DNA of 64,000 nucleotides, from NCBI RefSeq assembly GCF_004115215.2, contig NW_024396730.1, forward strand, positions 124,001 through 188,000, given 5' to 3'. Positions 1 through 11,486 of the stretch are shown here, piece by piece. A program made the translations under genes and the position numbers. Below the pieces are notes generated by a model, which saw only the letters and a program-made list of their open reading frames with translations, searched no databases and had not been told where the DNA came from. Positions within the stretch are counted from its first letter, which is position 1, and each line of letters begins with the position of its first letter. This DNA comes from Ornithorhynchus anatinus (taxonomy: Eukaryota; Chordata; Mammalia; Monotremata; Ornithorhynchidae).

Positions 1-478
1 TTGAAGAGGGGAAGAGAGTTAGTTTGACAAATGTGAGGAGGGAGGGCATTCCAGGTCAGTGGTAGGATGTGGGCCAGGGATCGACAGCGGGACAGGCAAG
101 AAAGAGGCACAGTGAGGAGGTAAGCGGCAGAGGAGCGGAGTGTACAGGGTGGGCTGTAGGAAAGAAGGGAGGTGAGGTAGGAGGGGGCCAGGCGATGAAG
201 AACTTTGAAGCCAAGAGTGAGGAGTTTTTGTTTCGTGCGAAGGTTGATAGGCAACCACTGGAGGTTTTTGAGGAGGGGAGTGACATACCCAGAGCGTTTC
301 TGTAGGAAGATGATCCGGGCAGCGGAATGAAGAATAGACTGAAGCAAGAAGAGACAGGAGGAAGGGAGATCAGAGAGGAGGCTGACACAGTGATCCAGTC
401 CGGATATTATGAGAACTTGTACGAGCCCGATAGCAGTTTGGATGGAGAGGAAAGGGCAGATTTTGGCGATGTTGTGAA
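1..478 (-). repeat. L2 LINE fragment (ORF2 C-terminal region)
   Basis: The minus strand encodes pieces of the monotreme L2 ORF2 C-terminus, with the recurring words LQWLPI, FKALHHLAPSYL, WNALPPHI and ALLRAHLLQEAFPD that are seen in more than ten other copies here. The copy enters from the left edge of the window and its frame is interrupted. This is a retroposon remnant, not a host gene. Confidence 0.9.
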
Positions 479-800
479 AGCACTGTACTAAGTGTTTGGG
501 AGAGTACAATATAACAGAGTTGATAGACACATTCCCTGCCCTCAAGGAGCTTACAGTCTAGAGGGGGAGACAGCCATTGATATAAATCATTTATTTTATA
601 AAATTAAATTATATGCACATAATTGATGAGGGGCTTAAGGTGGGGCAATATCAATTACCCAAAGGGCACAGATCCAAATGCACTGTAAGCTCGTTATGGA
701 CAGGGAACGTATCTACTAATTCTGTTCTCTTGTACTCTCCCAAGTGCTTAATCTAGTGCTCTGCACATATTAAGCGCTCAATAAATATCACTGATGGATT
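479..800. repeat. Opposed L2 3' tails
   Basis: 479-590 is an L2 3' end on the minus strand (inverse of the CAATAAATA-type tail, with the marker GCACTGTACTAAG). 690-800 is an L2 3' end on the plus strand finishing in CTCAATAAATATCACTGATGG. About 100 bp of AT-rich unassigned sequence lies between them. Confidence 0.8.
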
Positions 801-1500
801 GATTGGTTGCTGAAGAGAGAGGGAGCCAGGGAAAAGAGGCCTTAATCGGGGAAGGTCTCTTGGAGGAGAGGTGACCTTAATAATGCTTTGAAGGTAGGGA
901 AAGTGACTGTCTGGTGTATATGGAGGGGAAGGAAGTTTCAGGTTAGTGTGAGGACGTGGGAGAGGAGTTGGGAGGTAGATAGAAGAGATCAAGGTACAGT
1001 GAGGAAGCTGGTGCTAGAGGAGTGTTCTGATGTGTGTATATGTATCCCTAATTCGATTTATTTTTATTGATACTATTGATGTCTACTTGTTTTGATGTCT
1101 GCCTCCCTCCTTCTAGACTGTGATTGTCTCTCTTTGTTGTTGAATTGCACTTCCCAAGCATTTAGTACAGTGCTCTGCACACAGAAAGAGCTCAATAAGT
1201 ATGAATGAATGAATGAATGAATGAATGAATGAATGAATGAAGTGTGCAGGCTGGGCTGTAGTAGGGAATCAGGGATATAAGGTAGGAGGGAGCAAGATGA
1301 TTGAGCGTTTTAAAGCCTATGGTAAGGAGTTTCCATTTGATACGGAGATGGTAGAGAAACCACTGGAGGTCCTTGAGGAGTGTGAAGAAGTGGACTGAAC
1401 ATTTTTTGTAGAAAATTGATCCGGTCAGCAGAGTGAAGTATGAACTAGAGTGGGGAGAAGCAGGAGGCAGGGATGTTGGCGAGGAGGCTGTTGCAGTAAT
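801..1500 (-). repeat. Old L2 copy interrupted by a younger L2 tail
   Basis: 801-1021 and 1242-1500 are consecutive parts of one minus-strand L2 ORF2 region. They are split by a plus-strand L2 3' end. The copy is more diverged than the one at 1-478, so it is older. Confidence 0.75.
1022..1241 (+). repeat. L2 3' end with (TGAA)n tail
   Basis: This holds the L2 3' UTR, the terminal GCTCTGCACACAG...GCTCAATAAGTA motif and a (TGAA)n microsatellite of about 10 units at 1201-1241. It sits inside an older L2 of opposite orientation. Confidence 0.85.
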
Positions 1501-4146
1501 TCCCATCCTAACTACTGTCACGCTGTTATCATGCCCCATTTAGTCTCCATACCCAAACTACCCTCCCTTGATGACCAGATTGATTCTCTCAACACCACCC
1601 TTTCTACTGAACTCAACTCACTTGCTCCCCTATCCCTTCATCACTCTCATACCACTAACCCACAGCCTTGGATCACCTCCACAGTCTGCCTCCTTCACTC
1701 CTGTGCAAGAGCTGCAGAGTGCTGCTGGTGGAAATCTAGATATCAAGCCAATTTTGTCCACTTGAAATTTATCCTTGCATGCTTTAACTCTACCCTCTCC
1801 TCCGCCTGGCAAAACTTTTTCTCCACCCTAACTGACACCCACGCCCACTGCCCTCCCCAGTTGTTGCAGACATTTAACTCCCTCCTCAGGCTCCCTGTCC
1901 CTGTGCCTTACCCAACCCTTGCCCCCAGTAAGCTGGCCACTTACTTCATCAACAAAATTGACACCATAGGGAAGCAGCGTGGCTCAGTGGAAAGAGCCTG
2001 GGCTTCGGAGTCAGAGGTCATGAGTTCGACTCCCGGCTCTGCCACTTGTCAGCTGTGTGACTGTGGGCAAGTCACTTAACTTCTCTGTACCTCAGTTACT
2101 TCATCTGTAAAATGGGGATTAACTGTGAGCCTCACGTGGGGCAACCTGATTACCCTGTATCTACCCTAGCGCTTAGAACAGTGCTCTGCACATAGTAAGC
2201 ACTTAACAAATACCAACATTATTATGATCTCCTGAAAATCTCCCCTGCCCCTCTCCAGTCCCTCTCCTCCCCTACCCCTTCTTCAACTCTTCCATTTTTC
2301 CCAGCACTATCTCCTGAGGAAATCTCCTGTCTTCTTTCAAAATACACCACCCCCCCACAAACTGTGCATCAGATTCCATTCCTTCACAGCTTATCAAAAC
2401 ACTTGCCTCCTCCTTTCTTTCTTCCCTAACAGCCATCTTCAACTGTTCTCTCTCCAATGACTTCTTCCTCTCTGCTTTTAAACATGCCCATACTTCCCCT
2501 ATCCTAAAAAAACCCTCCTTTGACCCCATGGCTCCCTCTAGTTATCACCCCAATTCCCTCCTACCATTCCTCTCCAAAATCTTGAGCGGGCGGTCCACAC
2601 CCTCTGCCTCAAGTTTCCCTCCTCCAATTCTCTCCTTGACTCCCTCCAATCTGGCTTCCGTCCTCTTCATTCCACAGAAACCACCCTCTCAAAGGTCAAT
2701 AATGATCCGCCCCTTGCCAAACCCAACGGCCTCTACTCTGTCCTAATCCTCCTCGACCTCTCACTTGCCTTTGAAACTGTCAACCACTCTCTTCCCCAGG
2801 AGAGATTATCCAATATTGGCTTCACTGACATTGTCCTGTCCTGGTTCTCCTCCTATCTCTCTGGCCGCTCATTCTCAGTCTCTTTCACTGGCTCCCCTTC
2901 TGCCGTCTTTCCCCTAACTGTGGGTGTTCCTCAAGGTTCAATTCTGAGTCCCCTTCTTTTCTCCATCAGCACCCACTCCCTTGGAAAACTCATTCACTCA
3001 CATGGCTTCAACTGTCAACTCTATGCTGATGATACCCAAATCTACATCTCCAGCCTTGATCTCTCTCTCTCTCTCTGCAGTCTCACATTTCCTTCTGCCT
3101 TCAAGACCTCTCTGCTTGGATGTCCTCCTGTCTCCTCAAACTTAATATGGCTAAAACTGAACCTCTTATCTTCCCACCTAAACCCTGTCCTCCCACTCAC
3201 TTGCCCAACACTGTTGTAGGCACTACCATGCTTTCTGTCTCACAAGCCCTCAACTTTGGCATTATCCTTGACTCCATTCTCTCATTCCACCTACGTATTC
3301 AAGACCACTAAATCTTGTCAGTTCTACCTTCTCAACATCACCAAAATCCTCCCCTTCTTCTCCGTCCAAACTGCTACCACATTAATGCAAGCACTTATCC
3401 TATCTCACCTTGATTACTGTATCAGCCTCCTCGTTGACCTCCCTGGCTCCTGTTTCTCCCCTCTCCACTCTGCTGCCAGAATAATTTTCTATCAAAAACG
3501 TTCAGACCATGTTTCCCTACTCCTCAAGAAACTCCAGTGGTTGCCCATCCACCTCCGCATCAAACAAAAATTCCTCACCATTGGCTTTAAAGCACTTAAT
3601 CATCTTTCCCCCTCCTACCTCATTATGCTACTCTCCTATTGCAACCCAGCCGGCACACTTTGTTCCTCTAATGCTAACCATCTCACTGTACCTCAATCTA
3701 ATCTGTCTCACCACTGACCTCTTGCCCACATCCTACCTCTGGCCTAGAACACCCTCCCTCCTCATGTCAGAGAGATAATTGCCCTCCGCTACTTCAAAAT
3801 CTTATGGAAGGCACATCTCCTCCACAAAGCCTTCCCTGAATAAGCCCTCCTCTCCTCTTCTCCCACTTCCTTCTGCTCTGCTCTTACTTGATCTTTCATT
3901 CGTCCTCCCTCCCATCCCCACAGCACATATGTATATATGTATATATCTGTAATTTATTTATTTATCCATTTATTTACTTATCTATTTGTTCATTTTATTT
4001 ATATTAATATCTGTTTCCCTCTCTAGACTGTGAGTTCATCGTGGGCAGGAATGTGTCCATTTGTTGTTCTATTGTACTCTCCCAAGAGCTTAATACAATA
4101 AGTGTTCCATAAATATGACTGACTGACAGACCGAATGAATGAATGA
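1501..4146 (+). repeat. Long L2 LINE copy with RT domain remnant
   Basis: About 2.4 kb of L2 ORF2 and 3' UTR, excluding one inserted SINE. The reverse-transcriptase core is readable: a GVPQGSILSPLLF block near 2920-2960 and the catalytic [10 protein letters not shown] block near 3020-3055. The usual C-terminal words follow and the 3' tail ends in GAATGAATGA near 4146. The frame changes several times and there are stops, so the copy is dead. The endonuclease end is missing (5' truncation). Confidence 0.92.
1969..2226 (+). repeat. Mon-1 SINE inside L2
   Basis: Near-complete Mon-1: tRNA-like head GAAGCAGCGTGGCTCAGTGG at 1971, the central CACTTAACTTCTCTGTACCTCAG and TCTGTAAAATGGGGATTAA blocks, and an L2-like 3' end AAGCACTTAACAAATACC followed by ATT repeats. 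L2 coding sequence continues on both sides. Confidence 0.93.
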
Positions 4147-4381
4147 TCTTATCCTGCCTTGACTACTGCATTCTGGTCCCCTGATAGTCCTCAAAATATC
4201 TGCTGCTAATTGGTCTTAGGAAGATCCCCTGAGTTGACAGGGAATCTTCATTGCCCAGGTGCCTCTGAGATCTTGTCCAATTCCAGCTCTGCCAGGAGTT
4301 GAGCCCATTTGACATGCCCTCCCCAATCCCCCAATCCTCCCCTCTCCTCAAGGTCATGCCTGACCATAGTCACTACCCCTA
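4147..4381. other. Mostly unassigned sequence
   Basis: The first 35 bp resemble an L2 RT segment (CTTGACTACTGCAT). The remainder, to about 4380, matches nothing I recognise and has no convincing reading frame. Confidence 0.4.
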
Positions 4382-4655
4382 ATAATAAGAATAATAATTG
4401 TGGTATTTAAGTACTTATTCTGTGCCAGGCACTGTTCCAAGCTCTGGGGTAGTTACAAGATAATCGGTTTGGACACTGTCTCTGTCCCACAATAGGGCTC
4501 ACGGTCTTAATCCCCATTTTACAGATGAGGGAACTGAGGCACAGAGAAGTTAAGTGATTTGCTCAAGGTCACACAGCAAACAGGTGGAGGAGCCAAGATT
4601 AGAACTGAGTTCCTTCTGACTCCAGGGCCCGGGCTCTATCCTCTAGGTCACACCA
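4382..4655 (-). repeat. Mon-1 SINE
   Basis: The reverse complement carries all Mon-1 blocks, including CCCCATTTTACAGATGAGG as the inverse of the TCTGTAAAATGGGG core, and an ATT-rich 3' end at 4382-4400. It is diverged but nearly full length. Confidence 0.88.
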
Positions 4656-4689
4656 CTAGAGGTTCCTAGTAGCCAGTGAGCAGGAGGAA

Positions 4690-5195
4690 CAACCAGGATG
4701 GGGAGATTGGATCTCACTGTGGGCAGGGAAGGCATCTACCAACTCTGTTGTATTGTACTCTCCCAGGCGCTTAGCACAGTGAGTGCTCAATAAATATCAC
4801 TGATTGACTGATCCTGTCCCCCTCTAGCCTGCAAGCTCATTTTGGGCAGGGAACATGTCTACCAACTCTGTTGTACTCTCCCAAGTGCTTAATACAGTTA
4901 CAATACAGATACAGATACAATGTTAATCCCCATTTTACAGATGAGGCAACGGAGGCACAAAGAAGTGAAGCAACTTGCCCAAGGTCACGCAACAGAGAAG
5001 TAGCAGAGCCAGGACAAAGTGAGAGCTCAATAAACGCCACTGATTCATTTATTGATTGATCTCATCCCCCTCTAGGCTGCAAGCTCATCGTAGGCAGGGA
5101 ACATGTCTACCAATTCTGTTATACTGTATTCTCCCAAGCACTTAGTTCAGTGCTCTGCACACAGTGAGCACTCAATAAATACCACCGATTGATTA
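4690..5195 (+). repeat. Three stacked L2 3' tails with a SINE fragment
   Basis: Three successive L2 3' ends, each beginning near a CTAG(A/C)CTG(C/T)AAGCTC word and ending in a CTCAATAAA(C/T) motif, near 4800, 5040 and 5175. The middle one is split by a minus-strand Mon-1 fragment at about 4918-5012. Confidence 0.82.
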
Positions 5196-5201
5196 ATGTC
5201 T

Positions 5202-5478
5202 GAGAAACAGTGTGGTCTAGTGGATAGTGCACAGGCTTGGAAGTCAGAAGGACATAAATTTTAATCCCGGCTCTGCTACGTCTCTGTTGCGTGACCTTGG
5301 GCAAGTTGCTTCACTTCTTTGTGCCTCCGTTACCTCATCTGTAAAATGGGGATTAACATTGTAAGCCCCATGAGGGACAGGGACTGTATCCAACCTACTT
5401 AGCTTGCATCTACCCCAGCACTTAGTACAGTTCCTGGAATATAGTAAGCGTTTAAGAAATACCTTTTTAAAAAATGAA
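5202..5478 (+). repeat. Mon-1 SINE
   Basis: Head GAGAAACAGTGTGGTCTAGTGG at 5202, the complete core, and a 3' end TTTAAGAAATACC followed by an A-rich tail. Confidence 0.88.
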
Positions 5479-5654
5479 TAAATATGATTGATTGGAGAGA
5501 CAGACCTCCAAATGGTCACTACACTAGCTGGAGGCAGCAGCCCTGGACAAGGGGGTGCTGGATCATGAAAAGACCAAAAGCCCCAACTCTTTGTGGACCC
5601 CATGCTTCCTTACCCCTTTTTCTTTACTCAGGGAGAATAAATATAGCCCATTCT

Positions 5655-6122
5655 CTAGGCTGTAAGCTCGTTATGGACAGGAAATGTATCCTCTATTCAA
5701 AGTGCTTAGTTCAGTGCTCTGCACACAGTAAGAGCTCAGAAAATACCAGCGAGTGATTCTCTTTTATCATGTCCCATATAAATATGGGTATTTATATGGG
5801 CTTTCCCTGACTAAGCCCTCATTTCCCTTATTCCCTCTACCTTCTGTGTTGTCTATGCACTTGGATCTGAACCCTTTTAAGCTCTTGATATATATGTATA
5901 TGTATTTTGTTAAGCACTTACTATGTCCCAGGCCCTGTACTAAGCATGAATATAGGTAGAACTTCAACAAGTCGGACAACTTGGGGCTCACAGCCTAGGT
6001 TGGAGGGATAAACTTAATCCCTATTTTACAGATGAGGGAACTGAGGCACAGAGAAGTGAAGTGACTTACCCAAGGTCACACAGCAGACAAGTGGCAGAAC
6101 AGGGATTAGAAACAGCAGTCTC
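5655..6122. repeat. L2 3' ends (+) and Mon-1 (-)
   Basis: 5655-5755 is a plus-strand L2 tail. 5798-5890 is an L2 3' UTR piece containing CTTTCCCTGACTAAGCCCTC. 5893-6122 is a minus-strand Mon-1 that lacks part of its tRNA-like head. The preceding 5480-5650 is unassigned. Confidence 0.75.
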
Positions 6123-8095
6123 GCGTTTCCTCTTGCCTCCAAGACATCTCTACTTGGATATCCACAGACGAGTACATTGCTGAGGGGATGGAAAGGGAGA
6201 GGGGGAGGAGCAGAGGGAAATGGGAGGAAAAGAGGGTTAAGCTGCGGAGAGGCGAAGGGGGGGTGGTAGAGGGAGTAGAGGGAGAAGAGGAGCTCAGTCT
6301 GGGAACGCCTCTTGGAGGAGGTGAGTTTTAAGTAGGGTTTTGAAGAGGGGAAGAGAATCAGTTTGGCGGAGGTGAGGAGGGAGGGTGTTCCGGGACCGCG
6401 GGAGGACGTGGCCCAGGGGTCGACAGCGGGATAGGCGAGACCGAGGGATGGTGAGGAGGTGGGCGGCAGAGGAGCGGAGCGTGTGGGGTGGGCGGTAGAA
6501 AGAGAGAAAGGAGGAGAGGTTGGAAGGGGCAAGGTGATGTAGAGCCTTGAAGCCTAGAGTGAGGAGTTTTTGTTTGGAGCGGAGGTTGATAGGCAACCAC
6601 TGGAGGTGTTTAAGAAGGGGAGTGACATGCCCAGGTCGTTTCTGCAGGAAGATGAGCCGGGCAGCGGAGTGAAGAATAGACTGGAGCGGGGCGAGAGAGG
6701 AGGAAGGGAGATCAGAGAGAAGGCTGACACAGTAGTCTAGCCGGGATATAGCGAGAGCCCGTATCAGTAAGGTAGCCGTTTGGGTGGAGAGGAAAGGGCG
6801 GATCTTGGCGATATTGTAAAGGTGAAACCGGCAGGTCTCGGTAACGGATAGGATGTGTGGGGTGAATGAGAGAGACGAGTCAAGGATGACACCGAGATCG
6901 CGGGCCTGAGAGACGGGAAGGATGGTCGTGCCATCCACGGTGATAGGGAAGTCTGGGAGAGGACCGGGTTTGGGAGGGAAGATGAGGAGCTCAGTCTTGC
7001 TCATGTTGAGTTTTAGGTGGCGGGCCGACATCCAGGTGGAGACGTCCCGGAGGCAGGAGGAGATGCAAGCCTGAAGGGAGGGGGAGAGGACAGGGGCGGA
7101 GATGTAGATCTGCGTGTCATCTGTGTAGAGATGGTAGTCAAAGCCTCTCACCTCAAGTTAAACATGTCCAAAACAGAACTCGCTATCATCACACACAAAT
7201 CCTGTCCTCTCTTGGACTTTCCCATCACTGCACCACCATCCTTCCTGTCTCACAAGCCCATAAACTTGGCATTATCCTGGATTCCTCTCTCTCTTTCAAC
7301 CCATGTATTCAATCTATCACTAAATCCTGTTGGTCCCACCTTCACAACAACGCCTTTTCCTTTCCAGCCAAACTGCTACCATGTTACTTTCTACAGAAAT
7401 ACTCTGGGCATGTCACCCACCCCTCCTCAAAAATCTCCAGTGATTACCTATCAACCTTTGCATGAAGCAGAAACTCCTCACTATTGGCTTCAAAGCTCTC
7501 CATCACCTTGCCCCCTCCTACCTCACTTCTCTTCTCTCCTTCTACAGCCCAGCCCACACACTCCGCTCCTCTGCTGCTAACCTCCTCATTGGGTCTCATT
7601 TTAGCCTGTCCCACCATCGACCCCTGGCTCACGTCCTACCTCTGTCCTGGAATGCCCTCCCTCCTCACATCCACCAAACTAGCTTTCTTCTCCCCTTCAA
7701 AGCCCTACTGAGAGCTCACTTCCTCCAAGAGGCCTTCCAAGACTGAGCTTCCTTTTCATCTGCTCCCCCTCCCCTCCCCATCGCCCCGACTCCCTTCCTC
7801 TGCTCTACCTCCTTCCCCACCCCACAGAACTGTTGTATATTTGTGCATATTTATTATTCTATTCATTTTATTAATGATGTGTGCATATCTATAATTCTAT
7901 TTATCTATTTTGATGCTATTGATGTCTATCTACTTGTTTTGTTTTGTTATCTGTCTCCCCCTTCTAAACTGTGAGGCTGTTGTTGGGTAGGGATCGTCTC
8001 TATCTGTTGCCAAATTGCACTTTCCAAGTGCTTAGTACAGTGCCCTGCACACAGTAAGTGCTCAATAAATACAATTGAGTGAATGAATAATACAA
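6123..8095 (+). repeat. L2 LINE split by an opposite-strand L2
   Basis: 6123-6166 carries the RT-side words for LPPRHLYLDI. The continuation resumes at 7143 with [11 protein letters not shown] and runs through the ORF2 C-terminus and 3' UTR to a CTCAATAAATACAATTGAG tail near 8085. The two halves belong to one original plus-strand L2, separated by about 976 bp of minus-strand L2. Confidence 0.82.
6167..7142 (-). repeat. L2 segment with long open ORF2 C-terminus
   Basis: A minus-strand frame of 285 residues (6294-7151) stays open through [27 protein letters not shown] and the terminal AFPD, ending in TGA. That is unusually intact for this window and marks a young copy. The L2 3' UTR tail is absent on the left side, so this was not a simple target-primed insertion, or it was trimmed later. 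Confidence 0.88.
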
Positions 8096-8290
8096 TTACT
8101 CATCCTAACCTGTCTGGATTACTGCATCACCCTCCTTGCTGACCTCCCAGCCTCCTGTCTCTCCCCACTCCACTCTACTGCCCAGATCATTTTTCTACAA
8201 AAACATTCAGGACCTGTCACCCTGCCCCTCAAAAAACTCCAGCGGTGGCTCATCCACTGCTGCATCATACAAAAACTCCTCTAGGCAAAA
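8096..8290 (+). repeat. L2 ORF2 fragment
   Basis: A short piece coding for words like DYCITLLADLPASCLSPLHSTAQIIF, interrupted. It abuts the tail of the previous L2. Confidence 0.75.
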
Positions 8291-8375
8291 TGTACCTAGA
8301 GAATCAGGCATACCCAGATAGCCAACAAGAAATGTTAAAAAGGCAAAACCCAGCAGAGAGCTCATACATCTCAGC

Positions 8376-8703
8376 TTGAGTCAGGAAGTGGAAGGCAGTG
8401 GACAGGATGGGCGAGAGGGAGTGTGGGTGTCAGAGGAGCTGGGTTCTAATTCCAGCTCTGCCACTTACTTATTGTGTGACCTTGGGCAAGTCACTTCACT
8501 TCTCGGGGCCCCAGCTTCTTCCTCTGTAAAATGGGCATTGAAAACCTGCGCTCTCTCCTACTTGGACTGTGAGCCCTTTGTGGAATAGGGTCTGGAGCCA
8601 ACCTGATGAACTTGTATCTACCCCTGCACGGAACAGTGCTTGATGTTGCTTGACATAGTAAGAGCTAAAAAAATACTGTTATTCTTATTATTATTCTTAA
8701 TAT
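8376..8703 (+). repeat. Mon-1 SINE with ATT-rich tail
   Basis: The head is diverged, but CAGCTCTGCCACTTACT, the TGTGACCTTGGGCAAGTCAC block and the 3' AGTAAGAGCTAAAAAAATAC end are clear, followed by ATT repeats. Confidence 0.85.
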
Positions 8704-9680
8704 TATTGATAATATTCATTCATTCAGTAGTATTTATTGACTGCTTACTATTCATTCATTCAATAGTATTTATTGAGCGCTTACTATGTGCAGAGCACTG
8801 TACTAAGCACTTGGAATGTACAAATCGGTAACAGATAGAGACAGTCCCTGCCCTTTGATGGGCTTACAGTCTAATCGGGGGAGACAGACAGGCAAGAACA
8901 ATGGCAATAAATACTATGTGCAGAGCACTGTACTAAGCGCTTGGAATGTACATTTCGGCAACAGATAGAGACAATCCCTGCCCAATGACGGGCTCACAGT
9001 CTAATCGGGGGAGGCAGATGGACAAAAACAAGACAACATAATCACGATAAATAGAATCAAGGGGAGGTACACCTCATTAATAAAATCAATAGGGTAATAA
9101 AAATATATACAAATGAGCACAGTGCTGAGGGGAGGGGAAGGGGAGAAGAGGGAGGGAGCAGATGGCGGAGGGGACCAGAGAGGAAGCAGAGGGAGCAGAG
9201 GGAAAAGGGGAAGCTCAGTCTGGGAAGGCCTCTTGGAGGAGGTGAGCTCTCAGTAGGGCTTTGAAGAGGGGAAGAGAGTTGGTTTGGCAGAGGTGAGGAG
9301 GGAGGGCATTCCAGGACAGCAGGAGGACGTGGACCAGAGGTCGATGGCAGGATAGGAGAGAATGGGGGACGGTGAGGAGGTGAGCGACAGAGGAGCGGAG
9401 TGTGCGGGGTGGGCAGTAGAAAGAGAGAAGGGAGGTGAGGTAGGAGGGGGCAAGGTGATGGACAGCTTTGAAGCCCAGAGTGAGGAGTTTTTGTTTCATC
9501 CGGAGGTTGATAGGCAACCACTGGAGGTTTTTTAAGGAGGAGAGTGACATGTCCAGAGCATTTCTGCAGGAAGATGATCCGGGCAGCGGAATGAAGAATA
9601 GACTGGAGTGGGGAGAGACAGGAGGAAGGGAGATCAGAGAGAAGGCTGACACAATAATCCAGCTGGGATATAATAACAAG
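8704..9680 (-). repeat. L2 LINE 3' half with duplicated tail
   Basis: The minus-strand L2 begins with its 3' end at 8704 (ATTCATTCA...GTATTTATTGA) and is 5'-truncated near 9680. The tail block with TATGTGCAGAGCACTGTACT occurs twice (about 8785 and 8915), so the 3' UTR carries a local duplication of about 130 bp. The ORF2 C-terminus is readable over 154 residues. Confidence 0.9.
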
Positions 9681-9965
9681 GTATTGTAAGCTCTCTCTAG
9701 ACTGGAAGTTCCTTGTGGATTGTGTCTACCTAATCCATAGTATTGTACTCTCCCAGGTGAGTAGTATAGTGCTCTGCATCATCATCATCATCAGTGGTAT
9801 TTATTGAGGACTTACTGTGGGTAGTCAATCATTCAATCACATTTATTGAGCACTTACTGTATGCAGAGCACTGTACTAAACGCTTGGGAAAGTACAGTAT
9901 AACAGTGTTAGACCCAGTGACATCACAGTTTAAACGGGAAGTCAGACAATAAATAATTTATAATC
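9681..9965. repeat. L2 tail fragments in both orientations
   Basis: 9688-9775 is a plus-strand L2 3' end. 9825-9965 is a minus-strand L2 3' end starting CAATCATTCAATCACATTTATTGAG. An ATC microsatellite of about 6 units lies at 9777-9792. Confidence 0.75.
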
Positions 9966-10304
9966 TATAGTGGGTGCTCAATAAATTCCACTGACAGGGT
10001 GGGGTGTAGGCCAAGTAAGAAATATCTATCTGATTCTGTCCTTTTCTGGACCCAAGGAGACCCCTCCCAGCCCAAGCTGAGAGACAGCCAGGACTTCAGT
10101 ACCCAGAGTCACCATAGTCAGCACTGGCCCTCCCTCCCTCTGGAAGGACCTCCCCAGCCCAGAGAGGAGACCTCCACCCGCCCCCTCCAGAGAGCTTCGA
10201 CAATCCTACTGGGCAATCTAATACCTTTGGCCCTCAGGGACTTGGTCAGGTGAGAGGGTGACCAGGGGAGGTTTTGGACACACACAGGTTTTGGAGAAGC
10301 AGAA
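9966..10304. other. Unassigned non-repetitive stretch
   Basis: GC-richer, pyrimidine- and purine-balanced sequence with no Mon-1 or L2 words. An 84-codon plus-strand frame (9999-10253) has low-information Pro/Ser/Thr composition and no recognised domain, so I do not call it a gene. Confidence 0.4.
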
Positions 10305-10830
10305 CTGCCTAGTGAGAAGCAGAATGGCCTAGTGGAAAGAACTCGGGTGTGGGAGTCAGAGGACCTGGGTCCTCTCTAAACTGTAAACTCATCATGAATG
10401 CCTTTAATGTGACCATGTATTTCCCTTTTTCATCTCAACCCCAAGGCTCAGCCAATGCTGCACCATTTAATTATCACGATTCAAGTGTTGGTAAACCCCC
10501 ACCCAAAACTGAGCTCGCTCCCAGATCACATCTCACATCAGAGAAGCAGCGTGGTTTAGTGGATAGAGCCCAGACCTGGGAGTCAGAGGACCTGGATTCT
10601 AATCCCTGCTCTGCCTCCTGCCTGCTGGGTGACCTTGGCCAAGTCACTTTACTTCTCTGTGCCTCAGTTCCATCATCTGCAAAATGGGGATTCAATCCCT
10701 TTTTTCCATCCTACTTAGCCTGTGACCCCATATGGAACCTGATCATCTTCTATCTCCCCCAGGGCTTAATACAGTGCTTGGCACCTGGTGAGCACTTAAC
10801 AAATCATTTATCATCATTATTATGATCTCC
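10305..10830 (+). repeat. Mon-1 SINEs (partial and complete)
   Basis: 10315-10375 is a Mon-1 head only. 10541-10826 is a near-complete Mon-1 with head GAGAAGCAGCGTGGTTTAG and 3' end GAGCACTTAACAAATC plus ATT repeats. The 165 bp between them is unassigned. Confidence 0.85.
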
Positions 10831-11126
10831 TCCTGAATCTTCTGGAACTCTATAGCCAGCATGAGGTAGTTCCATCCTACTCACCCGATATCAGTCCTGC
10901 TGCTGAGTAGCTATGGGCAGCTGCCATCTAAGAGAGCAGATCCAGAAGCAGAATTTATGAGCCTTGAACCATATCTCTCCACTCTCCCTCAGGAGTTATT
11001 AATGGGTTCACAAATGCAAGCATCACTTAATGTAACTCTGCTCTGACACTCCAAGAGGGAAATCTCTCCAGTAATGCCCAGACTCCCCTCCCTGATGAAC
11101 AAGATGAGCCCAGAGGCTTTTCCCAC
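10831..11126. other. Unassigned flank of the retrovirus fossil
   Basis: No repeat words seen. The last five bases, CCCAC at 11122-11126, form the left target-site duplicate of the endogenous retrovirus. Confidence 0.5.
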
Positions 11127-11473
11127 TGTAACGGCACATGCCATCGAGTTGCCCAGATTCCGGAAAAGGAAGCAGACCACGCCAGTCAGGCTCAGTGAGA
11201 TATCTCTAAAAGTAGTTTATTTGGGGAAGTTACTTACGGGACAGCCCTGGGTGGCGGCAGGGCACAGGAGACACACCACGCCCCGCCTAGCTAGGGCCAC
11301 CCCTTTGTATGCCGCGTGACATCTCTACAAAAGCAAAACAGCTTACATAAGGTGTTTACCTGCCCGGACTGCATGTGCCCAGGGCGCATACCATAACAGC
11401 TAAGGTGCAGCAGTGCGCATGACTTGGCTTTGAGACTGTGGCGGGTCAGAGCCGGGGCACAATCACCCCTACA
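11127..11473 (-). repeat. 3' LTR of the ERV fossil
   Basis: A 347-bp terminal repeat, the same length as its partner at 16075-16421 with no indels that I could see. In element orientation it follows a polypurine tract, so it is the 3' LTR. Confidence 0.92.
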
Positions 11474-11486
11474 CTCCACCCCTCCT
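11474..11486 (-). other. Polypurine tract of the ERV
   Basis: The minus strand reads AGGAGGGGTGGAG immediately before the 3' LTR start, the standard position of the plus-strand DNA primer in retroviruses. Confidence 0.8.

Noticed and set aside
1971-2040. Mon-1 heads as tRNA genes
   Set aside because: The heads are tRNA-derived but lack a foldable cloverleaf and are followed by SINE body; no free tRNA gene is seen.
6294-7151. A 285-residue open frame on the minus strand as a possible host gene
   Set aside because: It is the L2 ORF2 C-terminal region, with many near-identical copies in the window.
9777-9792. Short regular repeats as a CRISPR array
   Set aside because: Simple microsatellite in a vertebrate genome; no spaced repeats.
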